From positions 62,001 through 126,000 of the forward strand of contig JABJJN010000003.1 in the NCBI GenBank assembly GCA_018660835.1: a DNA stretch of 64,000 nucleotides. Direction: 5' to 3'. Both the position numbers and the translations under genes were made by a program. This DNA is from Gemmatimonadota bacterium. Its GTDB lineage: Bacteria; Latescibacterota; UBA2968; UBA8231. This document shows positions 1-9,118 of this stretch, one piece after another. The notes beneath the pieces are model-generated. The model saw nothing but the letters and a program-made list of their open reading frames with translations. It was not told the DNA's origin and made no database searches. Position 1 is the stretch's first letter. The number at the start of each line of letters is the position of its first letter.

Positions 1-103
1 CAATGTGCAGGTGAAGTTTCCAGGGAACGATGTGCCAATCACGAGAGGCGTGTTCGTTGGTGGCGAGATCGTGATCATCGATGAGGAAGTCTTCGACGAA
101 TGA
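1..103 (+). CDS. 3' end of an unidentified CDS (partial)
   Basis: An open frame runs from base 2 to a TGA at 101-103 and encodes the last 33 residues of a protein, ending in an acidic tail (EEVFDE). Its stop overlaps the start of the next gene in an ATGA junction, so the two are probably co-transcribed and translationally coupled. Too little is present to name the product. The tail is rich in short beta-strand-like Val/Ile stretches. Confidence 0.6.
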   Translation, partial: NVQVKFPGNDVPITRGVFVGGEIVIIDEEVFDE

Positions 104-3100
104 CCCGTAGCTTCGACACGATACGATCCTTGAAGTGTGCCGCTTGGGCGCTGACAGTGTGTACCTGTCTGGGTGCGCACCCAGCTGCCGGTGCCGCCAC
201 CCGACAGACAGATGTCGGCGTGCGAGCCCTTGGCATGGGTGGCGCTTTTTCGGCGGTCGGCTCTGATGCGAGCACGATTCGCTGGAATCCGGCGGCGATT
301 GCCACGTTGCAGCGTCAGGAGGTCCTTGGTGGTTATACCGATCGTTATGGTCTGGGGCTGAATGAATCATATCTCGGCTATGTTCTGCCGATTACCGATG
401 CGCATGCAGTCGGGTTGGACTGGTTTCATCGCGGCTTCGATGATGTGAGTGGTGGTCTGGGACTGAATTCCGGACACAATTTGATGAGCCTAGCCTACGG
501 CTATCGCAACAACATCGCTGCCCTGAAGCCATACATCGGCAACACAGCCATCGGCGGCACGCTGAAGTTTGTCACCCAGGATGCGGACCTCGATGGTCGG
601 TCCGTCATGTCTGCATCGGGTCTTGGCTTTGACATCGGACTGCTGGCACCACTGCCGCACGGTCTACGTCTGGGCATTGCCGTGCAGGATCTCGGTGGCA
701 CGTCCGTTGAGCACGATGGCGGCATCAGCGAACAGATCTTCGCTTCGCGCTGGCGTGTCGGCCTCGCCCACAAGCCGGTGGAGGGACTCACCATCGCTGC
801 CGACGTGGACGACCATTTGCGCTTCGGTGCTGAATACTGGATTCGCGGACAACTGGCCCTGCGGGCCGGCGTACGCACAGAACTCGACACGCCTGAGAGT
901 CGCGGCGACGCAACGACGCCCTCCGCTGGTTTCGGCGTGAAGTATCGCTTTGCGACGCTGGATTATGCCTACGAGCAGCATCCGATTCTTGATGCCACCC
1001 ACTATACGTCCCTGACGCTGGCCTACAATTCGAAGGTCATCGAGATCAAGGACGCGACAGTACGTCCCAATCCGATCTTCCGCTCGCTCTATCCGCACTA
1101 CCAGGAAGCGGACTTCTTCGATGTCGTCCTCTCAAATTCATCGCCGCAGCCGATCGAGGTCACAGTCGGCCTCATGCTGCCGCGCACGATGAGTGTCGAG
1201 CATACAGAACGTCTCACCCTGCCGCCGCAGAGCACCGAGAAGTATGCATTCTCTGTGACCTTCGATCCGGATCTGTTCAACGAGCCGGACGCCTACTACG
1301 ACAACTTCGTCACACCCATCGTCTCGGTAACCTATCAGCGCAATCGACGTGAACAGCGACTCGAGAAGCAGCTTGAGCGCGTCTACGTAGCTGGCAAGGG
1401 CAAGCTCAGCTGGAATGTGCCCGGCATGGCTGCCGCCTTCGTGACGCCCGCAGACCTGGCTGTAGCTGGATTCTCTCGTGGGTTGGTCGCCAGATACGAT
1501 GACATACTCTCTGGCCGCTTCAATCATTCGAATATGGGCAAGGCAGCCATCCTCTACGATGCCCTCGGCGTGTACCGATTCAGCTATCAGGCGGATCAGA
1601 AGACACCCTTTGCCAGCATTTCCGACGATCGCACGATCTTTGACACCGTGCAGTACCCCAGCGAGATGTTGGCCAAGCCCGAAGGGGTCGACACCAAGAT
1701 CGGCGATTGCGACGATCTGACCGTCCTCTACGCCTCGCTTCTGGAGAATCTGTCCATCGACACGGCCTTCCTCGAGGCCAATGAGCCCGGTAGAGGCCAT
1801 ATCTACCTGATGTTTGATGCGGGCATCCATCCCGATGCGGCAGAAGACCATTTCACCAGTTCGGCGGAGTATGTCGAATGGGAAGGTCGTATCTGGATTC
1901 CCGTAGAAACAACGATGGTCGGTTTCTCCTTCGGCGATGCATGGCGCACAGGCGTGGGCGAATACAAGCGTCTCGAGCCACGGGGCATGATCAACCAGGT
2001 CTACGTGCAGAAGTGGATGCAGACATACAAGTCGGCCGTGCTGCCTGCTGTGGACATCGAGTTGCCTGGTGTCGTGGTCATGGACAGTCTGATGATGCGT
2101 GATCTGGACTTCTTCGATCGACGCACAGACGAGATTGCCCTCGGTTCGGTGACATCTCTCGATACACCGCAGGGCGCCTATGACGCCGGTGTCGCCTATC
2201 TGCGCGCCAATCATCTCGACAAGGCGACGGCGATGTTTGAGCGTTCCCTCGGGATGGAGCCAGAGCAGGCGGACGCACTCAATGCACTGGGCGTCATCGA
2301 CACGCGACGTGGTGACTACGAGAGCGCCATGGATCGCTATCGTGAGTCACTCACCTATACCGAAGACAATGGTGTGCGGATGAATATCGCCCTCACCTAC
2401 TATCTGATGGGTGAGCGCGAGCAGGCGGACATCTTCTTCGAAGAAGTCGTCGCCCTGGATGGTACGTATGGCGAATTGTTCGACTTCCTCTCCGGTGTAG
2501 GTGACGCGGCAGAATACTATGAGATCGGTGCCAGCTACCTGCGGCAACTGCGACTTGAGCAGGCGGCAGAGCAGTTTGAGTTGGCCATCGGTGCGGATCC
2601 GCAATATGCAGATGCGATCAATGCGGCCGGCGTCGTTCACGCCCGACAGGGTCGGGCGTCGGAGGCGTTGAGTGCCTTTGAGCGTGCATCAGAGATCGAG
2701 CCGGACCGCGCCGGCTTCCGCATCAATGTCGCTCTCGCACATCACCTGCTTGGAGACTTCCAGACGGCAGATGTGATCTATCGTCAGGTTGTGGCTGAAG
2801 ACGAGACGTACGAAGGACTCTACGATTTCCTCGCCGCAACGGAGACGACGCAGGAGAGCTACCGGATTGCCACTGGCTATATGCAGCAGGCGCTGTGGGC
2901 CAAGGCACTGGAACGTCTGGAGCGAGCCATCAAGGCCGGCTCAATCGACGCCGACATCTTCAATGCACGCGGTGTCGTGTTGACCCGCCTGGCTCGCCAT
3001 GATGAAGCATTCGCCATGTTTGAACGCGCCGAATCACTTGATCCTGATCGCGCCGGCTATCGCATGAATATGGCCATCGTTCGACATCTTCAGGGCCGGC

Positions 3101-3180
3101 GCCACGAGGCGGCTGTCCTCTATCAGCAGGTGGTCGACATGGAACCCTCCTATGAGGGTTATCTCGACCTGGGACCATAA
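100..3180 (+). CDS. PorV/UPF0164-type barrel fused to transglutaminase-like and TPR domains
   Basis: This 1026-residue exported protein starts with a signal peptide (cleavage near residue 32). The segment at about 35-320 begins with the RALGMGGAFSA and WNPAA motifs of PorV/PorQ/UPF0164 outer-membrane barrels. Residues about 320-450 look like an Ig-type beta domain. Residues about 500-630 resemble a transglutaminase-like fold, with Cys537 in GDCDD, His567 in GRGH and a possible Glu in place of the usual Asp. The C-terminus holds three TPR-rich repeats of about 113 residues, starting at 691, 804 and 918. I infer a surface or periplasmic assembly protein with a peptidase or cross-linking module. 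The substrate is unknown. The combination of domains is unusual; each assignment rests on motifs only. Confidence 0.75.
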   Translation: MTRSFDTIRSLKCAAWALTVCTCLGAHPAAGAATRQTDVGVRALGMGGAFSAVGSDASTIRWNPAAIATLQRQEVLGGYTDRYGLGLNESYLGYVLPITDAHAVGLDWFHRGFDDVSGGLGLNSGHNLMSLAYGYRNNIAALKPYIGNTAIGGTLKFVTQDADLDGRSVMSASGLGFDIGLLAPLPHGLRLGIAVQDLGGTSVEHDGGISEQIFASRWRVGLAHKPVEGLTIAADVDDHLRFGAEYWIRGQLALRAGVRTELDTPESRGDATTPSAGFGVKYRFATLDYAYEQHPILDATHYTSLTLAYNSKVIEIKDATVRPNPIFRSLYPHYQEADFFDVVLSNSSPQPIEVTVGLMLPRTMSVEHTERLTLPPQSTEKYAFSVTFDPDLFNEPDAYYDNFVTPIVSVTYQRNRREQRLEKQLERVYVAGKGKLSWNVPGMAAAFVTPADLAVAGFSRGLVARYDDILSGRFNHSNMGKAAILYDALGVYRFSYQADQKTPFASISDDRTIFDTVQYPSEMLAKPEGVDTKIGDCDDLTVLYASLLENLSIDTAFLEANEPGRGHIYLMFDAGIHPDAAEDHFTSSAEYVEWEGRIWIPVETTMVGFSFGDAWRTGVGEYKRLEPRGMINQVYVQKWMQTYKSAVLPAVDIELPGVVVMDSLMMRDLDFFDRRTDEIALGSVTSLDTPQGAYDAGVAYLRANHLDKATAMFERSLGMEPEQADALNALGVIDTRRGDYESAMDRYRESLTYTEDNGVRMNIALTYYLMGEREQADIFFEEVVALDGTYGELFDFLSGVGDAAEYYEIGASYLRQLRLEQAAEQFELAIGADPQYADAINAAGVVHARQGRASEALSAFERASEIEPDRAGFRINVALAHHLLGDFQTADVIYRQVVAEDETYEGLYDFLAATETTQESYRIATGYMQQALWAKALERLERAIKAGSIDADIFNARGVVLTRLARHDEAFAMFERAESLDPDRAGYRMNMAIVRHLQGRRHEAAVLYQQVVDMEPSYEGYLDLGP

Positions 3181-3216
3181 ACCGTCCCACAGAAGTGATC
3201 TACGTCATATTTATTT

Positions 3217-3245
3217 GCTATCTGGTTGCCGATCTTCCAGATAGC
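3217..3245. repeat. Inverted repeat in the 3180-3329 intergenic region
   Basis: A perfect 9-bp inverted repeat (GCTATCTGG / CCAGATAGC) is separated by 11 bases. It follows the barrel gene and precedes the small TPR gene. No T-run follows on either strand, so it is not a typical intrinsic terminator. It could be an operator or an RNA processing structure. Confidence 0.4.
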
Positions 3246-3328
3246 GTGTAGTTGGCAATACATCAGGAAATCGACCGGTCAATTGACCACAACTCCACAG
3301 GGCACGCCCTTGGAGCAGGAGGAGCACC

Positions 3329-3847
3329 ATGAACACGACCTTGAGAATTCTGGCCATGGCTCTGATGGCAGTCTTTTTGACAATGCCCGCCCTGGCCCAG
3401 GAAGAGGGGGCAGCTGCCTCGACGTCGACTGAAGAGGCGACAGCAGACGAGAATGTTGACGACGAGTGGCTGAATACGATCTGGACCCAGGTCGACGACA
3501 TGGTCAAGGAAGAGGAGCACAAGCTGCAGGAGACGGTCACCGTCGCCGGTGTGCGTGGTGCCGAGGCCGAGGATTCCATCCTTGATCGACTCTACTACAA
3601 GGGTGCCAAACGCTACCCAAGCCAGGACAAGCTGAGCAAGGCGATCGATACGCTGCGCAAGGCGCTGGCTGCGGCTCCCAATAGTGAGAATGCGCCGATG
3701 CAGAAATTCTTCATCGCCCAGTGTTACGACAAACTAGGACGTACCGCTGACGCAACGAGGTTCTACGGCCAGGTTACACAGGATCACGCCAATACAACGT
3801 GGGCAAAGAAGGCGAGAGCAGAGCTGGATCGCCTGACGACGCAGTAG
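3329..3847 (+). CDS. Small secreted TPR-like protein
   Basis: This 172-residue protein has a clear signal peptide ending at an ALA-Q site near residue 23, then an acidic Ala/Thr/Glu-rich linker. The C-terminal half (about residues 95-170) resembles one or two tetratricopeptide units (AIDTLRKALAAAP, YDKLGRTADATRFYGQV). A good ribosome site (AGGAGG) lies just before the ATG. It stands alone, with an inverted repeat upstream and a strong terminator downstream. Its place between the barrel/TPR fusion and the other TPR lipoproteins suggests a periplasmic envelope role. No specific function can be assigned. Confidence 0.7.
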   Translation: MNTTLRILAMALMAVFLTMPALAQEEGAAASTSTEEATADENVDDEWLNTIWTQVDDMVKEEEHKLQETVTVAGVRGAEAEDSILDRLYYKGAKRYPSQDKLSKAIDTLRKALAAAPNSENAPMQKFFIAQCYDKLGRTADATRFYGQVTQDHANTTWAKKARAELDRLTTQ

Positions 3848-3918
3848 CGTCCCTGCCGCCTAAAGCGGATTCTGATACGTCCAGCGACAGATTCGCTGGA
3901 GTGCACGAACCTTTGTGA

Positions 3919-3951
3919 AGGAGGAGTGGCCCACGCCGCTCCTCCTTTTTC
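3919..3951 (+). terminator. Rho-independent terminator
   Basis: A 12-bp stem (AGGAGGAGTGGC with GCCGCTCCTCCT, one G-U pair) with a CCAC loop is followed by a T-run. It ends the gene at 3329-3847. It covers the first codons of the longest possible frame of the cyclase gene, which argues that the cyclase starts downstream at 4014. Confidence 0.9.
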
Positions 3952-4013
3952 TATATTTTGCCAATCTCAACAACCCTCCGATTGTCTTAAGGGCACCAGG
4001 ACCCCGATCTACC

Positions 4014-6815
4014 ATGGCGGATACCAACGCAGGCGAACAGCGCATTGAGCTTGTCCTAGGCCCTCTCGTGGGTCTCCTCGTCTTCCTGTTCTCGCTAACA
4101 GAGATCTACGAGCGCGCTGAACTGGTCACCTATGACTCGCGCTTCAATGTGCGCAACTCCGTCTTTGGCCCCCCGCCGATGAATCGGCACCTGGGCACGA
4201 TCGACATCGATCTGGAGAGTATCGAAGCGGAAGGTCGCTATCAGGACTGGACGCGGAACAAATACACAGACGTCGTGCGTGTATTGCATGACTATGGAGC
4301 CCGACTCGTCGGCTTCGATGTGTTCTTTGTCGAGCCCTCGACGAATCTGGTCTCTGCCGAGCAGATCCGCGCACTCGATCGCATCGATGAGGCGACGGTC
4401 TCGGAACTACTGGCCAAGTCTGATCACGATGAGCTCTTCCGTCAGACCATCGTCGATGCAGGCAATGTCTATTTGGGCCAGACAATCGTCGTTCCCCATG
4501 GCGAGTTGGGTATCGAAGAGATTCAGCAGCACCTGGCACCGCTCAGCGCTGACAAGCAGGAGGCACTTGCTTTCATCCGCCAGCAATCACCCGTGTTGGC
4601 CGCTGACGCAGACAATACGATCTGGCGTGGCTACGATTTCGACCCACCGCTGCGCTCGCTGCGCGAGGTGTCACGAGGCTTCGCCTACGCCCAGACCGTA
4701 CCAGACGTGGATGGCGCACGACGGCGCTTCCCACTGGTCTATCGTTACGAAGATGTGCTGTTCCCCTCTCTGGCACTGAAGATGGCGGCTGATGTGCTGC
4801 AGGTGCCCATTCAGCAGGTCGTCATCGATCCGGGCAATCATATCCTGCTGCCAAACGCACAGTTGCTGGATGGTGGTGTCGAGGATGTAGAGATCCCCAT
4901 CGACCGCTATGGCAACATGAATGTCAATTGGGCGGGACGCTGGGAGGATACATTCACCCACTACCCGCACTACACGCTCAGAGAAGCAGCATGGCGCCAG
5001 GATCGCCAGGCACTGCTCGATGACGTGAAATCACGTGTCGATGCGGATGCCTCTCTGCGCAATCCGCGCAAGCTACTCGGCAACCTCACGGGGGCCGGTT
5101 ACACGGACCGAGATCTTCTGCTCACCGTGGTGCGTGCGTACCTGGCATCGATGGAGATGGAGAGTGCCATACAGTCGACTGAGGGGTTAACGGCAGCAGA
5201 TTTCTGGAAGAAAAAGGGCATCTCTGAGCCAACAGAAACGCTGTCTCTGATTTTCGACAAAGTCCGACGCACAAATCTCGTCGCCGATCTGCTTGGGCAG
5301 GATCCGACCTTGACCTCACAAGACTTGCTGGTCGCATTGGCCGACGAAGATGAGGGTGAGGTCAGCCAGAGCGAATACTACGTTCGCTCCATGTTCGTCG
5401 ATGGTGCTCTGCCCGACGCGGCTCGGCCTCTGTATTTCTATCCCTACCAGAAGTATCAGCCACGTAATGGTGCGTCCGCCTTTGTCAGCCCCGAGGACGT
5501 GGATGGCAAGATCCTGTTTTACGGGCTGACCGCGCCGGGTACGACCGATTTGAATGTCACACCCGTCCAGGGCAGTTATCCCATGGTCGGCATCTATCCG
5601 AATGTTCTGAATACGATTCTCGAGAGGATCTTTATTCAGCGTATGCCTGCCTGGACCGATGCAGTGCTGATGATCGCCCTCGGCCTGTTGCTGTCCTTGC
5701 TCGTGCCGCGACTGCGCGTGCTCGCCGGCGCCGGTATGGTCGCCGGGATTGTCGTCATCTACAGTGCCATCGCCTTCTTCGGGTTTACCCACGCCGGTCT
5801 ATGGCTTGAATTTGTCGCGCCCCTCATGACGGTCGTCATCGGTTACCTGGCCCTAACCATCTACGGCTACATCATCAAGGAGAAGGAGAAGGAGTTCGTT
5901 CAGGGCGCCTTCGGTCACTACCTGTCCCCGGCCGTCGTTGATCAGATCATGACGAACCCGGACATGATCGGCCAATTGGGTGGTGAAGAACGTGTCATGT
6001 CCGCCTTTTTCTCCGATATCGCCGCTTTCTCGACGATCTCTGAATGTCTGACCCCAGCGGAGTTGGTGAGTTTCATCAACGAATATCTGTCAGATATGTG
6101 CGATATCATCGAAGCGGCTGGTGGTACGATCGACAAGTTCGAGGGTGATGCCATCGTCGCCTTCTTCGGCGCACCGCTCTACTATGATGATCACGCCGTG
6201 CGCGGTTGTATGTCTTGTATTGACCAGCAGCGAGCCATGATCCAGTTGCGCGAGCGCTGGCGCGGCGAGAAGGCACTGCCGCCCGCTCTGATGCAGCTGC
6301 GCGACCGCTGGGACCAGCAGGGACGCCCCTTCTGTCACGTCCGCATCGGACTCACAGCGGGGCCGATGGTCGTCGGCAACATGGGATCGCGAACCCGCAC
6401 CGACTACACCATGATGGGAGATACAGTGAATCTCGCTGCTCGGTTCGAGTCTGGGCAGAAGATTTACGGTACGGGCATCATGGTGAACGAAGCGATCTAT
6501 GAGCAGGTCAGCGATCAGGTCGAGGGGCGGCGCCTGGATTTCATCCAGGTGATGGGCAAGGAAGAGCCAGCGACAGCCTACGAGATTCTGGAACGCAAAG
6601 GCGAGATCACACAGAATCAGACTGATATGCTGGGTCTGTATCAACAGGGCCTCGAACTATACGATAAATTCGAGTTTGCCGAGGCCAAGGCGCGCTTTGA
6701 AGAAGCCTTGAAAGTGATGCCTGACGACGGCCCCTGCGCACTGTATGCCGACCGCTGTGAAGACTATGCGTCGAACCCTCCGGAAGATCTTGTCTTCCGG
6801 GCAGATAGCAAATAG
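4014..6815 (+). CDS. CHASE2-domain adenylate cyclase (class III)
   Basis: Membrane-bound enzyme predicted to convert ATP to cAMP. From the ATG at 4014 it has 933 residues. One membrane segment lies near residues 18-33, followed by a long extracytoplasmic CHASE2-type sensor containing YDSRF and FFVEPS, then three membrane segments at about 555-635. The C-terminal class III cyclase domain has metal Asp668 (FSDIAAFS) and Asp712 (GDAIVAFFG). Lys708 and the TDYTMMGDTVNLAAR motif are typical of adenylate rather than guanylate cyclases. A TPR-like tail follows. An in-frame GTG at 3915 lies inside a terminator, so 4014 is preferred. The signal sensed is unknown. Confidence 0.88.
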   Translation: MADTNAGEQRIELVLGPLVGLLVFLFSLTEIYERAELVTYDSRFNVRNSVFGPPPMNRHLGTIDIDLESIEAEGRYQDWTRNKYTDVVRVLHDYGARLVGFDVFFVEPSTNLVSAEQIRALDRIDEATVSELLAKSDHDELFRQTIVDAGNVYLGQTIVVPHGELGIEEIQQHLAPLSADKQEALAFIRQQSPVLAADADNTIWRGYDFDPPLRSLREVSRGFAYAQTVPDVDGARRRFPLVYRYEDVLFPSLALKMAADVLQVPIQQVVIDPGNHILLPNAQLLDGGVEDVEIPIDRYGNMNVNWAGRWEDTFTHYPHYTLREAAWRQDRQALLDDVKSRVDADASLRNPRKLLGNLTGAGYTDRDLLLTVVRAYLASMEMESAIQSTEGLTAADFWKKKGISEPTETLSLIFDKVRRTNLVADLLGQDPTLTSQDLLVALADEDEGEVSQSEYYVRSMFVDGALPDAARPLYFYPYQKYQPRNGASAFVSPEDVDGKILFYGLTAPGTTDLNVTPVQGSYPMVGIYPNVLNTILERIFIQRMPAWTDAVLMIALGLLLSLLVPRLRVLAGAGMVAGIVVIYSAIAFFGFTHAGLWLEFVAPLMTVVIGYLALTIYGYIIKEKEKEFVQGAFGHYLSPAVVDQIMTNPDMIGQLGGEERVMSAFFSDIAAFSTISECLTPAELVSFINEYLSDMCDIIEAAGGTIDKFEGDAIVAFFGAPLYYDDHAVRGCMSCIDQQRAMIQLRERWRGEKALPPALMQLRDRWDQQGRPFCHVRIGLTAGPMVVGNMGSRTRTDYTMMGDTVNLAARFESGQKIYGTGIMVNEAIYEQVSDQVEGRRLDFIQVMGKEEPATAYEILERKGEITQNQTDMLGLYQQGLELYDKFEFAEAKARFEEALKVMPDDGPCALYADRCEDYASNPPEDLVFRADSK

Positions 6816-6896
6816 AGTGGGAGCCAGGACTCCTTTGCCGCGCCGGCACAACCTGTGCATCTTCTTGGTTTGCCAAACTCTTCACGCATCGCTCGA

Positions 6897-7652
6897 ATGA
6901 ACCCACTGCGTCGGTCTCTTTCTACTGCAACTGTTGTCTGTCGAGGATTGATCGGTGTCGGTCTGCTGCTGACCCTCACCGGGTTCGGCGGCTGCTCCGC
7001 GCGGCAGGCGGAGTTGGCACAGCGGCTCGATACAAGTGACGACGCACTGCGTGCGGACCAGGAGACACTGCGCCAGGAGTTGGCCGCTCTACACCGTCGC
7101 CTGCAATTGCAGGCGGACCGGTTGCGTCGCGCCGAAGACGAGCTGGTGCGTCTGCGGGCAGAGATGTTGGTTGCGGGGGAACGCTCGGACGGTCTCAGCA
7201 GTCGGTCGACCAGAGCCGAGGCGAGCACGACTGAGCCACATGCCGTTCGAGCCAGTGCGGCGGCCACCTCTGCTCTCGATGCGGCCGCTCTGTACCAACA
7301 GGGGCGTGCTCACTACGGCGAACGAAGATATGACGAGGCCCTGAAGCCCTTTGCCCGCATTGTCGCCGAAGCGCAGCAGAGCAAAGAGGCGGACAACGCC
7401 CAGTACTGGATTGGTGAGTGTTATTATGGAATGGGTAAATTTCGTCAGGCCCTCGACGCCTTCAATTTGGTCCTTGCCTATGCGAAGACCGAGAAGGATG
7501 ACGACGCGCAATTGAAGATCGCCCGCTGTCACCTCTCTCTAGGTCAGAAGGAACAGGCCATCGCCGCCTTTCGCGTTCTGATCGAAACGTATCCAACTAG
7601 TGAATACGTGAGCGCTGCCGGACGAGAACTACGCTATCTTGAGGGTCCATGA
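6897..7652 (+). CDS. YbgF/CpoB-like coiled-coil and TPR protein
   Basis: This 251-residue envelope protein has an N-terminal hydrophobic segment ending at a possible lipobox Cys33 (GFGGC, with Phe at -3 so the lipobox is weak). A coiled coil follows at about 37-90 (repeated LRQELAALHRRL-type heptads). Three TPR units fill the C-terminal half (ALYQQGRAHYGERRYDEAL onward). This order is that of CpoB/YbgF, which in Proteobacteria works with Tol-Pal in outer-membrane constriction. The ATG at 6897 is chosen over an in-frame ATG 14 codons upstream because it gives a better signal sequence. Its stop overlaps the next start (ATGA). Confidence 0.75.
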   Translation: MNPLRRSLSTATVVCRGLIGVGLLLTLTGFGGCSARQAELAQRLDTSDDALRADQETLRQELAALHRRLQLQADRLRRAEDELVRLRAEMLVAGERSDGLSSRSTRAEASTTEPHAVRASAAATSALDAAALYQQGRAHYGERRYDEALKPFARIVAEAQQSKEADNAQYWIGECYYGMGKFRQALDAFNLVLAYAKTEKDDDAQLKIARCHLSLGQKEQAIAAFRVLIETYPTSEYVSAAGRELRYLEGP

Positions 7653-8335
7653 GGGGAACTGTATCTCAACAGGTTGATACCCGGCGAGTCATTGCCCAGC
7701 GCGTCATTGACCGGCCAGTCACCATTCAACGGGTCGTGATGCTATGCTGGTGTTTGTGGCTTGCCATCTGGTCGTCACCTGCCGCGGCGCTGATGGCGAG
7801 CAATCTCGATCTGCTGACCCAGGCAACGGATGATGCGGTACGTGTGGCGCTGAGCCGCGTGCAGATCACGAGTGGCCAGGACGGATGGCAGACTCCTCTG
7901 CTGTTGGAGTCACAGGATGAGCACGACGCCAACTGGCTCGTCGAACAATTGCTCGTCGAACAACTCCTGGCGGCCGGACTTCCGATCACGACGCGATCCG
8001 AAGGTGTTGCCGAAGATGCGCCGCGCCTGGCCTATCGAATTGTTGATCTCGGCATCACCGGCCGGGGTCGCCTGTTGTCAGGTGCCGTCGAGCGGCGTTG
8101 CCATGTGACGATTGGACTACATTTTAGTAACCAGGGCGAGTTGGTCGGTGTTGGCGAAGCCAAGGCTGTCGTCGCCGACCGGATTCCTGGACGACAGCTT
8201 GAAGCACTGCAGCATTCGAGCCACAAATTTGCCGACACGAATCTCGAGAAACGCTCCTGGGAGCGCTTTGCCGAACCGATCATTGTGACAACTGTGCTCG
8301 GCAGCCTCATCTACCTCTTTTTCTCTAATCGCTGA
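7649..8335 (+). CDS. Unidentified membrane-associated protein
   Basis: I do not recognise this 228-residue protein. It overlaps the YbgF-like gene by four bases and abuts the bamD-like gene, so it belongs to that envelope operon. A hydrophobic signal-type segment lies at about residues 29-48 (VVMLCWCLWLAIW, then a SPAAA site). The true start may therefore be the ATG at 7739. A second membrane segment sits at the C-terminus (about 208-225, VTTVLGSLIYLFF). The middle part (YRIVDLGITGRGRLLSG, then beta-rich) resembles a periplasmic domain. A 15-bp tandem duplication lies inside the gene. Confidence 0.65.
   Translation: MRGTVSQQVDTRRVIAQRVIDRPVTIQRVVMLCWCLWLAIWSSPAAALMASNLDLLTQATDDAVRVALSRVQITSGQDGWQTPLLLESQDEHDANWLVEQLLVEQLLAAGLPITTRSEGVAEDAPRLAYRIVDLGITGRGRLLSGAVERRCHVTIGLHFSNQGELVGVGEAKAVVADRIPGRQLEALQHSSHKFADTNLEKRSWERFAEPIIVTTVLGSLIYLFFSNR
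7936..7965 (+). repeat. 15-bp tandem duplication inside a CDS
   Basis: Two adjacent copies of GCTCGTCGAACAAyT keep the reading frame and encode the repeated peptide LVEQL-LVEQL in the unidentified membrane protein. It looks like a recent in-frame slippage event. Confidence 0.6.
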
Positions 8336-9109
8336 ATGCATCTATCTAACATCCATCTTTCGAAAACACGTTCCATCCTCCTGCTGAGTATGCTCTGCCT
8401 TTTATTCGCAGGGTGCGCCGCCAGAGGCGTTCCTGAAGTGCGCGGTCCCCAACACTTCTACGACAAGGGAACCGAAGCTCTGGGCAAAGGACGCTATCTC
8501 GAAGCCATCGAGAATTTTCAGCGCCTCGTGAGCAACTTTCCAGGCTCCGCATTGGTCGCCGACGGCCAGTACCAGTTGGCACAGTCGTATTTCGGTATGG
8601 AGGACTACGTCAATTCCGTCTTCGAATACCAGCGACTCATCGACACGTATCCATCCAGCGAATGGGCAAGCGAGGCAGCTTTTCAGATCGGCGAAGCGTT
8701 CTTCGAACAGCGACGCCGTCCCGAGTTGGATCAGACAGAGACCTTTGAAGCGCTGACCGCTTTTCGACGGTTCATCGAAGACTACCCCACGAGCCCCAAG
8801 GTTGAGATCGCCCACGAGCGCATCACAACCTGCCGTGAACGCCTGGCTCGCAAGGAATACCTCGGCGCCCAGTTATACCATCGCCAGGGACATTTTGAAG
8901 CTGCCCGCATGAGCTACGACCAGTTGTTGCTGAGCTTTCCGGATACCGAGTGGTATTTGCACGGACTCACCCAGCTGGGAGTATTGGAGCGCAATGAGGG
9001 AAACGACGAAACAGCCAGGCAACATTGGCAACAGGTAATCGACAGTACACAGGATGCCAAGTTACGAGAACAGGTCCAGCTCTGGCTGACAGAGTTGGCC
9101 ACACCCTAA
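8336..9109 (+). CDS. bamD: BamD-like outer-membrane assembly lipoprotein
   Basis: This 257-residue lipoprotein has lipobox LLFAGC (Cys27) and about five TPR units (YDKGTEALGKGRYLEAIENF, YQLAQSYFGMEDY, and others). The length and the regularly spaced TPRs match BamD/YfiO, the essential lipoprotein partner of BamA in folding outer-membrane proteins. Its start follows the upstream stop directly, in an operon with a YbgF-like gene and another envelope protein. Other TPR lipoproteins of the YbgF/ComL type look similar, so the family call is firmer than the precise function. Confidence 0.8.
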   Translation: MHLSNIHLSKTRSILLLSMLCLLFAGCAARGVPEVRGPQHFYDKGTEALGKGRYLEAIENFQRLVSNFPGSALVADGQYQLAQSYFGMEDYVNSVFEYQRLIDTYPSSEWASEAAFQIGEAFFEQRRRPELDQTETFEALTAFRRFIEDYPTSPKVEIAHERITTCRERLARKEYLGAQLYHRQGHFEAARMSYDQLLLSFPDTEWYLHGLTQLGVLERNEGNDETARQHWQQVIDSTQDAKLREQVQLWLTELATP

Positions 9110-9118
9110 GCGGCATCC

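Noticed and set aside
1138-2214. 358-codon open frame on the minus strand
   Set aside because: It lies fully antisense to the barrel/TPR gene, has no recognisable motif or ribosome site, and follows the high-G+C codon pattern of the real gene.
6776-6799. Hairpin CCGGAAGA / TCTTCCGG as a terminator of the cyclase gene
   Set aside because: It lies inside the last codons of the gene and no T-run follows, so I did not list it as a terminator.
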